DNA of 64,000 bases from assembly GCF_002218025.2 (NCBI RefSeq), contig NZ_AP018681.1, positions 434,001 through 498,000 on the forward strand, written 5' to 3'. The DNA comes from Vibrio casei (GTDB taxonomy: Bacteria > Pseudomonadota > Gammaproteobacteria > Enterobacterales > Vibrionaceae). Under the pieces are notes generated by a model that was not told the origin of the DNA, searched no databases, and saw only the letters and a list, made by a program, of their open reading frames with translations. Below, in pieces: positions 18,622-26,991 of this stretch (positions are counted from its first letter, which is position 1; the number at the start of each line of letters is the position of its first letter). Both the position numbers and the translations under genes were made by a program.

Positions 18622-20484
18622 ATGAAGCGAATTCAATTAAAGCAAGTTCAAGTAAAGCAAGCTAAATCAAAGCAAGCTCGGTCAAAACAGACGCTTGCGA
18701 GTCCTCTGTGGAATCCATTTTCGCTCGTCAATCAAGTATCTCTATCTATGCTGGTGATCACGGTATGCGCGATCATCGGTATGTCGGTTTCTGCCTGGGT
18801 TGCTAATAGTATTCAGGGAAATGCTCACGCGATTAACCGAATTGGTTTTATGCGGATGCAGAGTTTTGAATTGTTATCATTATTACCGCTTAATCAACAG
18901 ACAAGTGAGGTGCTATCCGTTACCGATAAGAGTAGCCATTCCCAATTTCTAGAAGAGTATATTCATGAACGCGGCCTTTCAGATGAATATAAAAAGGTAC
19001 ATCGTTATTGGCTAGAGGAGGTTAAACCCACTTTGCTTGAGGCGCATAGTCCAGACGGCGCAAGGCAAGTTATCACCCAATATGTGGATCAATTAGATCA
19101 ATTGGTGCATTTAATTGATAAAGAAACAGAACATCGTTTATGGGTTTTGAAATCCTTACAGACGACGTTCATCATTTTATTATTACTGATTTTATTTGCC
19201 AATGTAGTGCATTTACGTAGCCGTATTTTTCACCCTTGGCGTCAGTTATTGACCATGGCTTTTGAGTTAAAAAATGGTCATTTACAATCTCGCTTTCCAG
19301 TGAATAATAAAAAAGATGAACTGAATCAATTAGGTATTATGTTTAACAGCATGGCAGATAAGCTCGAGAGTATGTACTCAAACCTCGAAACGTTAGTGGA
19401 AAGCAAAACGGAGAGTCTGACTCATAAAAATAGGTTGCTCGATTTTTTGTATCGCTCCAGTGGGGTTTTGATTTTAGATAATAGTGAGAGATATTGTGCT
19501 TTATTTTCCCCAATAGTATTCGAGCTTAGAGATATCACTGGTTATCAAAACATTACTTTAGAAATAGCGGATTACCATAAGTCGGGCAATTGCCAAGTGA
19601 TTTCAACTGCGCAGCATCAAAGACCGGAAAACTGTTTGGATCTGAGTTGTGAAGCTTGTTTCTTTTCGATATCTGAACCATTACCGAACACGAATGGTGA
19701 GGTTAAAGTGTGGGAACTTGAGGATGGGTTACGCAGTTATGGCCGATTAAAAATTGAGTTTTTGCATGATCAAGCTCCCTCGGAAGATAATCTGCAATTT
19801 ATTGACACGTTAAGTAAACAAATTACTCGCTCTTTAGCCTCTAAATACCAAGAACATTTAAATAGTGAATTAATGTTAGCCAATGAGCGTGCGACGATTG
19901 CTCGTGAATTGCATGATTCCATTGCTCAATCTTTGTCTTGTTTGAAGATCCGTTTGAGTTGCTTGCAAATGCAAAGCAGTCATTTTTCGGATGATCAAAA
20001 AAACTTGGTCAAAGAAATGCGTCAGGAAGTAGATACGGCCTATACCCAACTGCGCCATTTGCTCGCGACGTTTAGATTGAAATTAACGGAGCCCGGTTTA
20101 TTAGCGGCATTGGAAAATACGGTTGAAGAATTTAATGAAAAATTGGGGTTAATGATCCACTTAAACTTTGAAGTGCCGGCCAATAGTATCTCTTCCCACC
20201 AAGCAGTGCATATTGTGCATATTGTTCGTGAAGCATTATCCAACATCTATAAACATGCAAATGCCAGCATGGTTCATATTGACGCTAAATATGATGTTAA
20301 TAATCAAAAAGTTTCTGTGACAGTAACGGATAATGGTTGTGGCATGAATACAATTACTGAACCTAAAAATCATTACGGTCTCACTATTATGAGAGATAGA
20401 GCCAAGTTGCTACCTGGCAAGCTCAATATTAAATCAGAATCAGGGGTAGGAACGCGTATTAATATTGAGTTCTCACCACAATAA
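18622..20484 (+). CDS. narX: Nitrate/nitrite sensor histidine kinase (NarX/NarQ type)
   Basis: 620 residues. A basic N-terminal tail made of repeated KQ-rich units precedes TM1 (~38-62). The periplasmic P-box AHAINRIGFMRMQSFELL is the nitrate-binding helix of NarX/NarQ. TM2 (~178-198), a HAMP linker and a central module with clustered Cys (NCLDLSCEACFFS) follow. The HisKA_3 dimerisation box is IARELHDSIAQSLSCLKIRL, with the phospho-His in ELHDS. A HATPase_c domain contains DNGCGM. It pairs with the response regulator that starts 13 bp after its stop. It is divergent from narK, hence narX-like in context, though it could equally be called narQ. Confidence 0.87.
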   Translation: MKRIQLKQVQVKQAKSKQARSKQTLASPLWNPFSLVNQVSLSMLVITVCAIIGMSVSAWVANSIQGNAHAINRIGFMRMQSFELLSLLPLNQQTSEVLSVTDKSSHSQFLEEYIHERGLSDEYKKVHRYWLEEVKPTLLEAHSPDGARQVITQYVDQLDQLVHLIDKETEHRLWVLKSLQTTFIILLLLILFANVVHLRSRIFHPWRQLLTMAFELKNGHLQSRFPVNNKKDELNQLGIMFNSMADKLESMYSNLETLVESKTESLTHKNRLLDFLYRSSGVLILDNSERYCALFSPIVFELRDITGYQNITLEIADYHKSGNCQVISTAQHQRPENCLDLSCEACFFSISEPLPNTNGEVKVWELEDGLRSYGRLKIEFLHDQAPSEDNLQFIDTLSKQITRSLASKYQEHLNSELMLANERATIARELHDSIAQSLSCLKIRLSCLQMQSSHFSDDQKNLVKEMRQEVDTAYTQLRHLLATFRLKLTEPGLLAALENTVEEFNEKLGLMIHLNFEVPANSISSHQAVHIVHIVREALSNIYKHANASMVHIDAKYDVNNQKVSVTVTDNGCGMNTITEPKNHYGLTIMRDRAKLLPGKLNIKSESGVGTRINIEFSPQ

Positions 20485-20497
20485 AAAAGGTATTGCT

Positions 20498-21151
20498 ATG
20501 GAATTACAACACACCAATAAATCAACCATATTATTAATTGATGATCACCCAATGTTATGCAGAGGCGTGAAACATTTAATTGAAATGAATGGCAATATGC
20601 AAGTCGTAGCAATGGCTCACACTGGCACAGATGGCATAGCATTGGCGAAAGAACATGATCCGGACCTTATTTTATTGGATCTTAATATGCCTGAGATGAA
20701 TGGCTTAGAAACCTTACGTGAATTGCGAAATGGCCACCTATCGAGCCGAGTCGTTGTGTTTACAGTCTCGAATTATAAAGGTGATTTAACCAATGCCATT
20801 AAGTTAGGTGCCGATGGCTATTTACTAAAAGACATGGAACCTGAAGAATTAATAAAAGCTATTGATCAAGCTTGTAACGGGCAAATGGTACTAAGCCCAG
20901 AAATGACCCCGATTTTAATGGAAGGTTTACGCAGTAAAAAAGAAGCGCCACGTGGAATTGACAGTTTAACCAAACGGGAATTTCAAACCTTAAAGCTGGT
21001 TGCAACGGGAATGACGAATAAGATGATTGCTCGTAAATTGGATATTGCCGAAGGGACAGTGAAAGTTCACGTTAAAAGTTTGCTAAAAAAATTGAATTTG
21101 CACTCGCGTGTCGAAATGGCGGTGTGGGTACATGAAGAGAATATCTGTTAA
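20498..21151 (+). CDS. narL: NarL/NarP-family response regulator
   Basis: 217 residues from ATG 20498, preceded by AAAAAAGG; an in-frame TTG at 20465 overlaps the kinase gene and is less likely. The receiver domain has LLIDDHP and LILLDLNMPEMNGLE, with the phospho-Asp in LLDLN, plus the conserved Lys in YLLKDME. The C-terminal LuxR-type HTH reads SLTKREFQTLKLVATGMTNK with IAEGTVKVHVKSLLKKL. It binds TACYYMT heptamers such as those seen between narK and narX. NarL and NarP cannot be told apart with confidence from sequence alone. Confidence 0.88.
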   Translation: MELQHTNKSTILLIDDHPMLCRGVKHLIEMNGNMQVVAMAHTGTDGIALAKEHDPDLILLDLNMPEMNGLETLRELRNGHLSSRVVVFTVSNYKGDLTNAIKLGADGYLLKDMEPEELIKAIDQACNGQMVLSPEMTPILMEGLRSKKEAPRGIDSLTKREFQTLKLVATGMTNKMIARKLDIAEGTVKVHVKSLLKKLNLHSRVEMAVWVHEENIC

Positions 21152-21233
21152 CCCTTAAGCTTGGGGGAGTATCCGAGACGGGTATATTCAAGTTATTTTC
21201 CAAGTGTTTAAAATCTTAGTATATGAATTCGGT

Positions 21234-21263
21234 AATGAAAAAAAGCGGGCCTATGAGACCCGC
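21234..21263 (-). terminator. Terminator of the ytfQRT-yjfF operon
   Basis: On the minus strand GCGGG-N9-CCCGC is followed by seven T residues. It lies ~80 bp past the yjfF stop and ~85 bp past the converging response regulator stop. Confidence 0.75.
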
Positions 21264-21342
21264 GAAAGAGGAGGAAGTGCTCCTTTTAGGGAGGAGCTTG
21301 TTTAGGGATTAGATTATTTAGGGTATTTAAGTTATTTAAGGG

Positions 21343-22344
21343 TTAGCTTACTGCCTCAATTTTTGCTTGATCGGCAGGTTTAACATTTCTTCGTCTTTCG
21401 GATAACACGACGAGTAAACGCTGCAAGCCAATAAAACAAAATAATAAAATACCGATGATGATTTTTGTCCACCAAGAGCTTAAGGTACCATCAAAGGTGA
21501 TGTATGTTTGGATCAATCCTTGAATTAATACGCCAAATAATGAACCTAAAACCGTACCGACGCCACCCGATAATAGGGTGCCTCCGATGACAACCGCCGC
21601 AATACCATCAAGTTCAACACCGACTGCTGCAAGCGGGTAGCCTGCCGACGTGTAAATGGCAAATACAATACCGGCTAAAGTGGCTAGTAGGCTCGACAGC
21701 ATATAAATACGGATGTTGGTTTGACGAACCGGCACGCCCATCAAGGCGGCAGACTGAGCATTACCGCCAATCGCATAGACGTTATTACCAAATCGAGTTC
21801 GGTGAGCGAGATAGATCCCAAAAGCGACAACCGCAAGCATGATAATGGCAATTAAGCTTAATCGACCGCCTCCCCAAATCTTCCATGATGCTCGGGACAG
21901 TTCTCTAAACATTGGGTGTACGATGGGAATCGACTGCTCTGAAATAATAAAACTGGCGCCACGTAAAAAGAACATACCCGCCAATGTAATGATGAAAGGT
22001 GGGATTTTTAAGGTATCAATAAACCAGCCCATCATTGCGCCAAACATGGCACCCATCGCAAGCACAATCGGTATCGCGACCACTGGATTGACTCCCCAGT
22101 CACCGACCATTTTAGCGAGCAGTACTCCAGTAAAGGCAACCACGGCACCAACCGAAAGGTCGATTCCCCCAGAGAGGATCACGAAGGTCATGCCGACCGC
22201 GATAATTCCGAGAAATGCATTATCGGTTAAGATATTGCAAATTACTCGAGTGGTTAAAAAGGCAGGGTATTCGACTAGGCAAATGATATAGCCTAGGAAA
22301 AACACCCCAATAGTGATCATTAAAGGTAAGTGGCGCTTAATCAT
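21343..22344 (-). CDS. yjfF: Sugar ABC transporter permease, YjfF type
   Basis: 333 residues with about 8-10 hydrophobic segments. It belongs to the RbsC/BPD_transp_2 family (GIIAVGMTFVILSGGIDLSVGAVVA and the EAA-like GIAAVVIGGTLLSGGVGTVLG). Two different permeases plus a double ATPase and a periplasmic protein match the E. coli galactofuranose importer YtfQRT-YjfF. Its ATG overlaps the previous stop (4 bp). The substrate is inferred from family order only; other furanose sugars are possible. Confidence 0.85.
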   Translation of the reverse strand: MIKRHLPLMITIGVFFLGYIICLVEYPAFLTTRVICNILTDNAFLGIIAVGMTFVILSGGIDLSVGAVVAFTGVLLAKMVGDWGVNPVVAIPIVLAMGAMFGAMMGWFIDTLKIPPFIITLAGMFFLRGASFIISEQSIPIVHPMFRELSRASWKIWGGGRLSLIAIIMLAVVAFGIYLAHRTRFGNNVYAIGGNAQSAALMGVPVRQTNIRIYMLSSLLATLAGIVFAIYTSAGYPLAAVGVELDGIAAVVIGGTLLSGGVGTVLGSLFGVLIQGLIQTYITFDGTLSSWWTKIIIGILLFCFIGLQRLLVVLSERRRNVKPADQAKIEAVS

Positions 22345-23372
22345 AATTTACCTCTCTTTAATGAATTTAAAACCGTAGAAGATTGCAATACGAGAACGAC
22401 GAGAACCACTAAAGCCTTCACGATTAAGTTCCATTGCGGCTGGTAGCCAGAGAGTAATATTCCGGTATTTACGCCTTGGATAATCAGCGCACCAACTAAA
22501 GCGAGGAATAAATGAAAGCGGCCGCCCATTAACGCGGTACCACCAATCACTACCGCTAATATCGCGTCCATTTCCAACCATAAACCCGCATTATTGGCAT
22601 CGGCTCCTCGAATATCGGCGGCGACAATAATGCCGGCAATGGCTGCCATTAATCCGCTCAACATGTAAGTGGAAATCACGATAACCGGGGTGTTTACGCC
22701 AGCATTTTTGGCGGCACGGATATTAATCCCGACCGATTCAATAAATAAGCCGAGCGCAGTTTTTTTGGTAAGCATCCAGATAAACAAAGTACACAGTAGT
22801 GTGATAACGACTGGGGTTGGGAAGTAGAGGAAAGAACCACTGCCTAACCATGCTAAAGCGTCGTTATTGAAGGTGATGATTTGCCCTTCAGTAATCAGCT
22901 GAGCGATACCTCGTCCTGCCACCATCAATATTAAGGTGGCAACAATCGGCTGAATTTTAAATACAGCGACTAAGAAGCCATTCCATAAATCACAGGCAAG
23001 ACCTGCTGCCAGCGACGCTAAAATTACCACCGGGATGGAATATTCTTGAGCGGCTAAGCTGGCCATAGTCGCACCGCTGATCGCCATGACCGCGCCAACC
23101 GATAAATCGATCCCGCCAGTGGCGATCACGAGTGTCATACCTAGGGTAAGTAGGGCAACTGGAGCACAGCGATTTAAAATATCAATCACACTGCCAAATA
23201 AGCGTCCATCTTGGATATGAATTGAGAAGAAACCATCCGAGACAAGGCTGTTGATCAGCAAAACTAAAATTAAGGCTGCAATTTGTGGTGCGCCTTTAGG
23301 CACCTTGAATTTGAACTTTGAAGGTTGTTCTGGTTTTGGTTTTAGAGAATCTTGAACCGTTTGGGACCTCAT
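22341..23372 (-). CDS. ytfT: Sugar ABC transporter permease, YtfT type
   Basis: 343 residues, RbsC-family permease with a longer charged N-terminus (~35 residues) before TM1. It contains LLTLGMTLVIATGGIDLSVGAVMA and ILAVVIGGTALMGGRFHL. It should form a heterodimeric channel with YjfF. It overlaps the upstream ATPase gene by 4 bp (ATGA) and the downstream permease by 4 bp, so the operon is translationally coupled. Confidence 0.85.
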   Translation of the reverse strand: MRSQTVQDSLKPKPEQPSKFKFKVPKGAPQIAALILVLLINSLVSDGFFSIHIQDGRLFGSVIDILNRCAPVALLTLGMTLVIATGGIDLSVGAVMAISGATMASLAAQEYSIPVVILASLAAGLACDLWNGFLVAVFKIQPIVATLILMVAGRGIAQLITEGQIITFNNDALAWLGSGSFLYFPTPVVITLLCTLFIWMLTKKTALGLFIESVGINIRAAKNAGVNTPVIVISTYMLSGLMAAIAGIIVAADIRGADANNAGLWLEMDAILAVVIGGTALMGGRFHLFLALVGALIIQGVNTGILLSGYQPQWNLIVKALVVLVVLVLQSSTVLNSLKRGKL

Positions 23373-24901
23373 GCTGCACCTCCTTGGGCAATAGCTTGCA
23401 TGATTGCAGGAACCGTTAATGTTTCGGTTGGAATTTCTGATACTTGTTTTTTATCTCTCAGCACAATCACTCGGTCTGCATAACCGACCAGTTCTTCAAG
23501 CTCGGAAGAGATAACTAACAAGGCGAGCCCATCTGCGCACAATGACTCAATTAAACGAATGATTTCAGCATGTGCACCAACATCAATCCCGCGGGTCGGC
23601 TCATCTAAAATCAAGAATTTCGGTTTGGTTAATAACCAACGAGCAAGTAGAACTTTTTGTTGATTACCGCCAGACAGAAATTCTATCGGTTGTTCCATAT
23701 TTGGGGTTTTAATACCTAGCTGCTCAATAAAGCGAGTGGCGATGGTTTCTTGTTCTTTCTGCGAAATAGGTTTGAACCAACCACGTTGTGCTTGCAGCGC
23801 GAGGATAATATTTTCTCTCACGGATGCTGCGCCAATAATGCCATCGGTTTTTCTATCTTCAGGACAAAAGCCTAAACCTGAGCGAGAAGCTTTTCTGGCA
23901 GAATGAATGGTGAGTTTTTCGCCTTTGAAAGTACATTGGCCACTGTCATTGGGTTGAATACCAAAAATGACTTCCGCGGTTTCGGTTCGGCCCGAGCCGA
24001 GTAAACCTGCCAGCCCAACGATTTCTCCGGGATACACATCAAGATCAAAAGGATGAATGGTGCCTTTCTTGCCGTAATTTTTAAGCTGGATAGTAGGCGT
24101 ATCACTTAAGCGGGTTTTACCAGCACGTTTCAGCGCGTTATCAGCAAGATCTTTACCTAGCATCATTTTGATTAATTCAATACGTGGTAGATCTTTGGTG
24201 ACTCGTGTCCCTATAAACTGCCCATTACGCAAAACGGTAATGCGGTCAGAAATGTCATAGACTTGCTCAAGAAAGTGAGTAATGAAAATTAAGCTAATCC
24301 CTTGTTGCTTTAAGTCATTCATGATGCGAAATAGCATCTTTACTTCATTGTTATCTAGGCTAGCGGTGGGCTCATCTAATATTAATATTTTGGCGGATAA
24401 AGAGACCGCCCGCGCAATCGCGATGACTTGTTGAATCGCAACCGAAAAATGGTTAAGAGGCTGGGTGACATCAATATTCAGACCATAGTGTTTTACCAAT
24501 TCTTTGGATTTTTCAGTCATGGCCTTACGATCAACAAATCCCCATTTCTTAGGCTCATGGCCGATAAATAAATTATCCACCACTGACATGTTAGGCAGTA
24601 AGTTGACTTCTTGATAAACCGTACCTATGCCGAGTTGTTGGGCATGTGAAGTATCGGTTGGATTAATTGCTTGGTTTTCTAATAATACTTCACCGCTGTC
24701 TTTTTGATATACACCAGTGAGCACTTTAATTAAGGTGGATTTTCCCGCACCATTTTCACCTAATAAGGCCATGATTTCGCCATGTTGTAGCTCAAAATCG
24801 ACATTATCGAGCGCGCGAACCCCAGGGAAAGATTTAGATATTCCTTTGGTTTGCAGTAGAGGTGTGGCTGAGCGTCCTTGCTCAGATTTAATTTGTGACA
24901 T
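23369..24901 (-). CDS. ytfR: Sugar ABC transporter ATP-binding protein, YtfR type
   Basis: 510 residues with two ABC domains, as in RbsA/MglA/YtfR. The N-half has Walker [10 protein letters not shown] and Walker B ILILDEPTASLD. The C-half has a degenerate Walker A (GLLGSGRTE), signature LSGGNQQKV and [12 protein letters not shown]. It powers import through YtfT-YjfF. The periplasmic binding protein gene lies 220 bp upstream on the same strand; this gap contains no gene. Confidence 0.88.
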   Translation of the reverse strand: MSQIKSEQGRSATPLLQTKGISKSFPGVRALDNVDFELQHGEIMALLGENGAGKSTLIKVLTGVYQKDSGEVLLENQAINPTDTSHAQQLGIGTVYQEVNLLPNMSVVDNLFIGHEPKKWGFVDRKAMTEKSKELVKHYGLNIDVTQPLNHFSVAIQQVIAIARAVSLSAKILILDEPTASLDNNEVKMLFRIMNDLKQQGISLIFITHFLEQVYDISDRITVLRNGQFIGTRVTKDLPRIELIKMMLGKDLADNALKRAGKTRLSDTPTIQLKNYGKKGTIHPFDLDVYPGEIVGLAGLLGSGRTETAEVIFGIQPNDSGQCTFKGEKLTIHSARKASRSGLGFCPEDRKTDGIIGAASVRENIILALQAQRGWFKPISQKEQETIATRFIEQLGIKTPNMEQPIEFLSGGNQQKVLLARWLLTKPKFLILDEPTRGIDVGAHAEIIRLIESLCADGLALLVISSELEELVGYADRVIVLRDKKQVSEIPTETLTVPAIMQAIAQGGAA

Positions 24902-25121
24902 AGTGACTCCGTTAATGCTCTTGTAATACCAATTTCAACAAGTAACTGATCGCTTAGCTTGCTAAAAACGCGAGCATGACTTTTCCTTCAACGGGCTAGC
25001 TCTAGATATAGGTGAGCATGAAAAGGCAGTGATTATCGATCGCTGTTTTTATTAGCGGCTTACCATCGCCTTACATGCTCACAGATTTCAAGTGGCGTGA
25101 ATTACACGCATTGATTATCGA

Positions 25122-26081
25122 TTAATATCCCATGTCTTTTTTCAGAGCGAGTTGCTCTTTAGCGCTACCTGGTTCAAATAGCGTCGTTTCGGTTTTGATG
25201 TGTTTTGGCGGCACAGTGCCGTCTTCTTTGTATTTGATTAGCGCATCATAAGCAGGGCCAGCCATATTTGGCGTAAGCTCTACTGTTGCATTCGCATCAC
25301 CAGCCATCATGGCTTTAAAGATATCTGGCACACCATCAATAGAGACGATGTAAATATCGCTACCCGGTTTTAGCCCGGCTTCTTTAATCGATTGAATAGC
25401 GCCGATCGCCATATCATCGTTGTGAGCAAATACCGCACAAATATTCTTACCGTTATCTTCGGCTTTAATGAAGCTCTCCATGACTTCTTTACCTTTACTA
25501 CGGGTAAATTCGCCAGATTGAGTACGGATAATTTTTAGATTGTCGGCAGAAGCGATGGCGTCTTGGAAGCCTTTTTTACGGTCGATAGCCACACTAGCGC
25601 CTACCGTACCTTGCAGCTCAACTACGTTACATGACTTATCGCCGACTGTGTCGATCAGCCACTTACCAGCTAATTCACCTTCCAGCACGTTGTCCGCCAT
25701 TACTGCGGTCATATAAAGTGAATCATCTTGCACATCGATGCCACGGTCGAGTAGGAAGACCGGAATATCGTAATCCTTGGCTTCTTCTAGCACAGGGCCC
25801 CAGCCAGTTTGTACCACTGGCGCGATAAAGATGGCATCAACCCCTTGGGCAATGAAAGAGCGAACCGCTTTAATTTGGTTTTCTTGTTTTTGCTGCGCAT
25901 CGGAAATTTTTAATGTGATGCCGCGCTTTTCAGCTTCTGTTTTAGCTACGCTGGTTTCCGCTGCTCGCCAACCAGACTCTGATCCTATTTGAGAAAAGCC
26001 TACCGTGAGGTCTTGAGCAAAAATGGAAGGAGATACTAGGGCGGCGCTGACCATGGCAGTTAAGGTTAATTTTTTTAGCAT
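25122..26081 (-). CDS. ytfQ: Periplasmic sugar-binding protein, YtfQ type
   Basis: 319 residues from the ATG at 26081 (MLKKLTLTAMVSAAL), matching the usual ~318; the frame is open 17 codons further but has no better SD than the AAAGGAC before 26081. A cleavable signal peptide ends at IFAQ. The mature protein is a Peripla_BP_4 fold: LTVGFSQIGSESGWRAAET is the YtfQ opening, followed by DAIFIAPVVQTGW and NICAVFAHNDDMAIGAIQ. In E. coli this protein binds galactofuranose. Confidence 0.88.
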   Translation of the reverse strand: MLKKLTLTAMVSAALVSPSIFAQDLTVGFSQIGSESGWRAAETSVAKTEAEKRGITLKISDAQQKQENQIKAVRSFIAQGVDAIFIAPVVQTGWGPVLEEAKDYDIPVFLLDRGIDVQDDSLYMTAVMADNVLEGELAGKWLIDTVGDKSCNVVELQGTVGASVAIDRKKGFQDAIASADNLKIIRTQSGEFTRSKGKEVMESFIKAEDNGKNICAVFAHNDDMAIGAIQSIKEAGLKPGSDIYIVSIDGVPDIFKAMMAGDANATVELTPNMAGPAYDALIKYKEDGTVPPKHIKTETTLFEPGSAKEQLALKKDMGY

Positions 26082-26318
26082 AATATTGTCCTTTTTATTA
26101 TTGATACGCGAGATGGATAAACGTCCTTTCATCTCTATGCATGATGAAGATAGCTAAAGAAAATTAAAAGAAGCATGTAAATGGTCACATTAGGCTTTAA
26201 GTAGCTATTATATCCATAAAGATAGCGGAGCTGTCCATAATGATCACTTGACTGATTTAGTATTAAAAACAATATGATAGGTTAGACTAAAGTCTTAATT
26301 TTACTGGCAGGAGATGTT

Positions 26319-26352
26319 GAAAAAGCCTAAAAAGAAAAATTCTTTATAGGCT
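26319..26352 (-). terminator. Terminator of mgsA
   Basis: AGCCTA and AAGAA pair with TTCTT and TAGGCT, followed on the minus strand by TTTTT. It lies ~35 bp past the mgsA stop. Confidence 0.7.
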
Positions 26353-26385
26353 GATTTAAATAGGTTTATCAATAATGCGCTAGGC

Positions 26386-26841
26386 TTACAAACGGTCGTT
26401 CAAATAAGCTTGATAATCTGGAATTTCTATATCTACTTCTTGCTCTAATAGTTCAGAGTTAAACAAAAATTTAGCAGTGGCACGGTTCGTAGCAACAGGA
26501 ATATTCCATACTGATGCGATACGAAGTAAAGCTTTTACATCGGGGTCATGAGGGACGGCGTTAAGAGGATCCCAAAAGAAAATCATCATATCAATTTTAC
26601 CTTCAGAGATCAGCGCGCCAAGTTGTTGATCGCCACCCATAGGGCCGCTAATTAAACTTTTAATGGCAAGGCCAGTTTCTTTACTCAGCATATTGCCGGT
26701 TGTGCCTGTGGCATATAAAAAGTGTTTTTGAAGTTTCTCTTTATTTTCAACTACCCAACGCAATAATTCTGGCTTGTAGTGATCATGTGCGACGAGCGCA
26801 ATATTTTTATGTGCAGGCATAGTTCGAATGGTTTTTTTCAT
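26386..26841 (-). CDS. mgsA: Methylglyoxal synthase
   Basis: 151 residues, the family length. It contains [14 protein letters not shown] near the N-terminus, the phosphate/active-site loop [13 protein letters not shown] with the catalytic Asp, and [18 protein letters not shown] with the conserved His and Asp. It converts dihydroxyacetone phosphate to methylglyoxal and phosphate in the cytoplasm, an overflow bypass of glycolysis. Monocistronic, with its own terminator. Confidence 0.96.
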   Translation of the reverse strand: MKKTIRTMPAHKNIALVAHDHYKPELLRWVVENKEKLQKHFLYATGTTGNMLSKETGLAIKSLISGPMGGDQQLGALISEGKIDMMIFFWDPLNAVPHDPDVKALLRIASVWNIPVATNRATAKFLFNSELLEQEVDIEIPDYQAYLNDRL

Positions 26842-26931
26842 TATTATTACCCTGAATGTTCGATAAATATTTTATTTGTAGCGACGGTATACGGCGCTTA
26901 AGTTACACACAGCATAAGGGAATTATTGGAA

Positions 26932-26969
26932 AATAAATAGGCTTGAAATTCACTTCAAACCTATTTATT
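26932..26969 (-). terminator. Terminator of the cis/trans isomerase gene
   Basis: AATAAATAGG pairs with CCTATTTATT, with inner TTGAA/TTCAA pairs, giving a long stem on the minus strand just after the stop at 26992. Confidence 0.75.
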
Positions 26970-26991
26970 GAGATCTTTTTGAACCGAAGAA

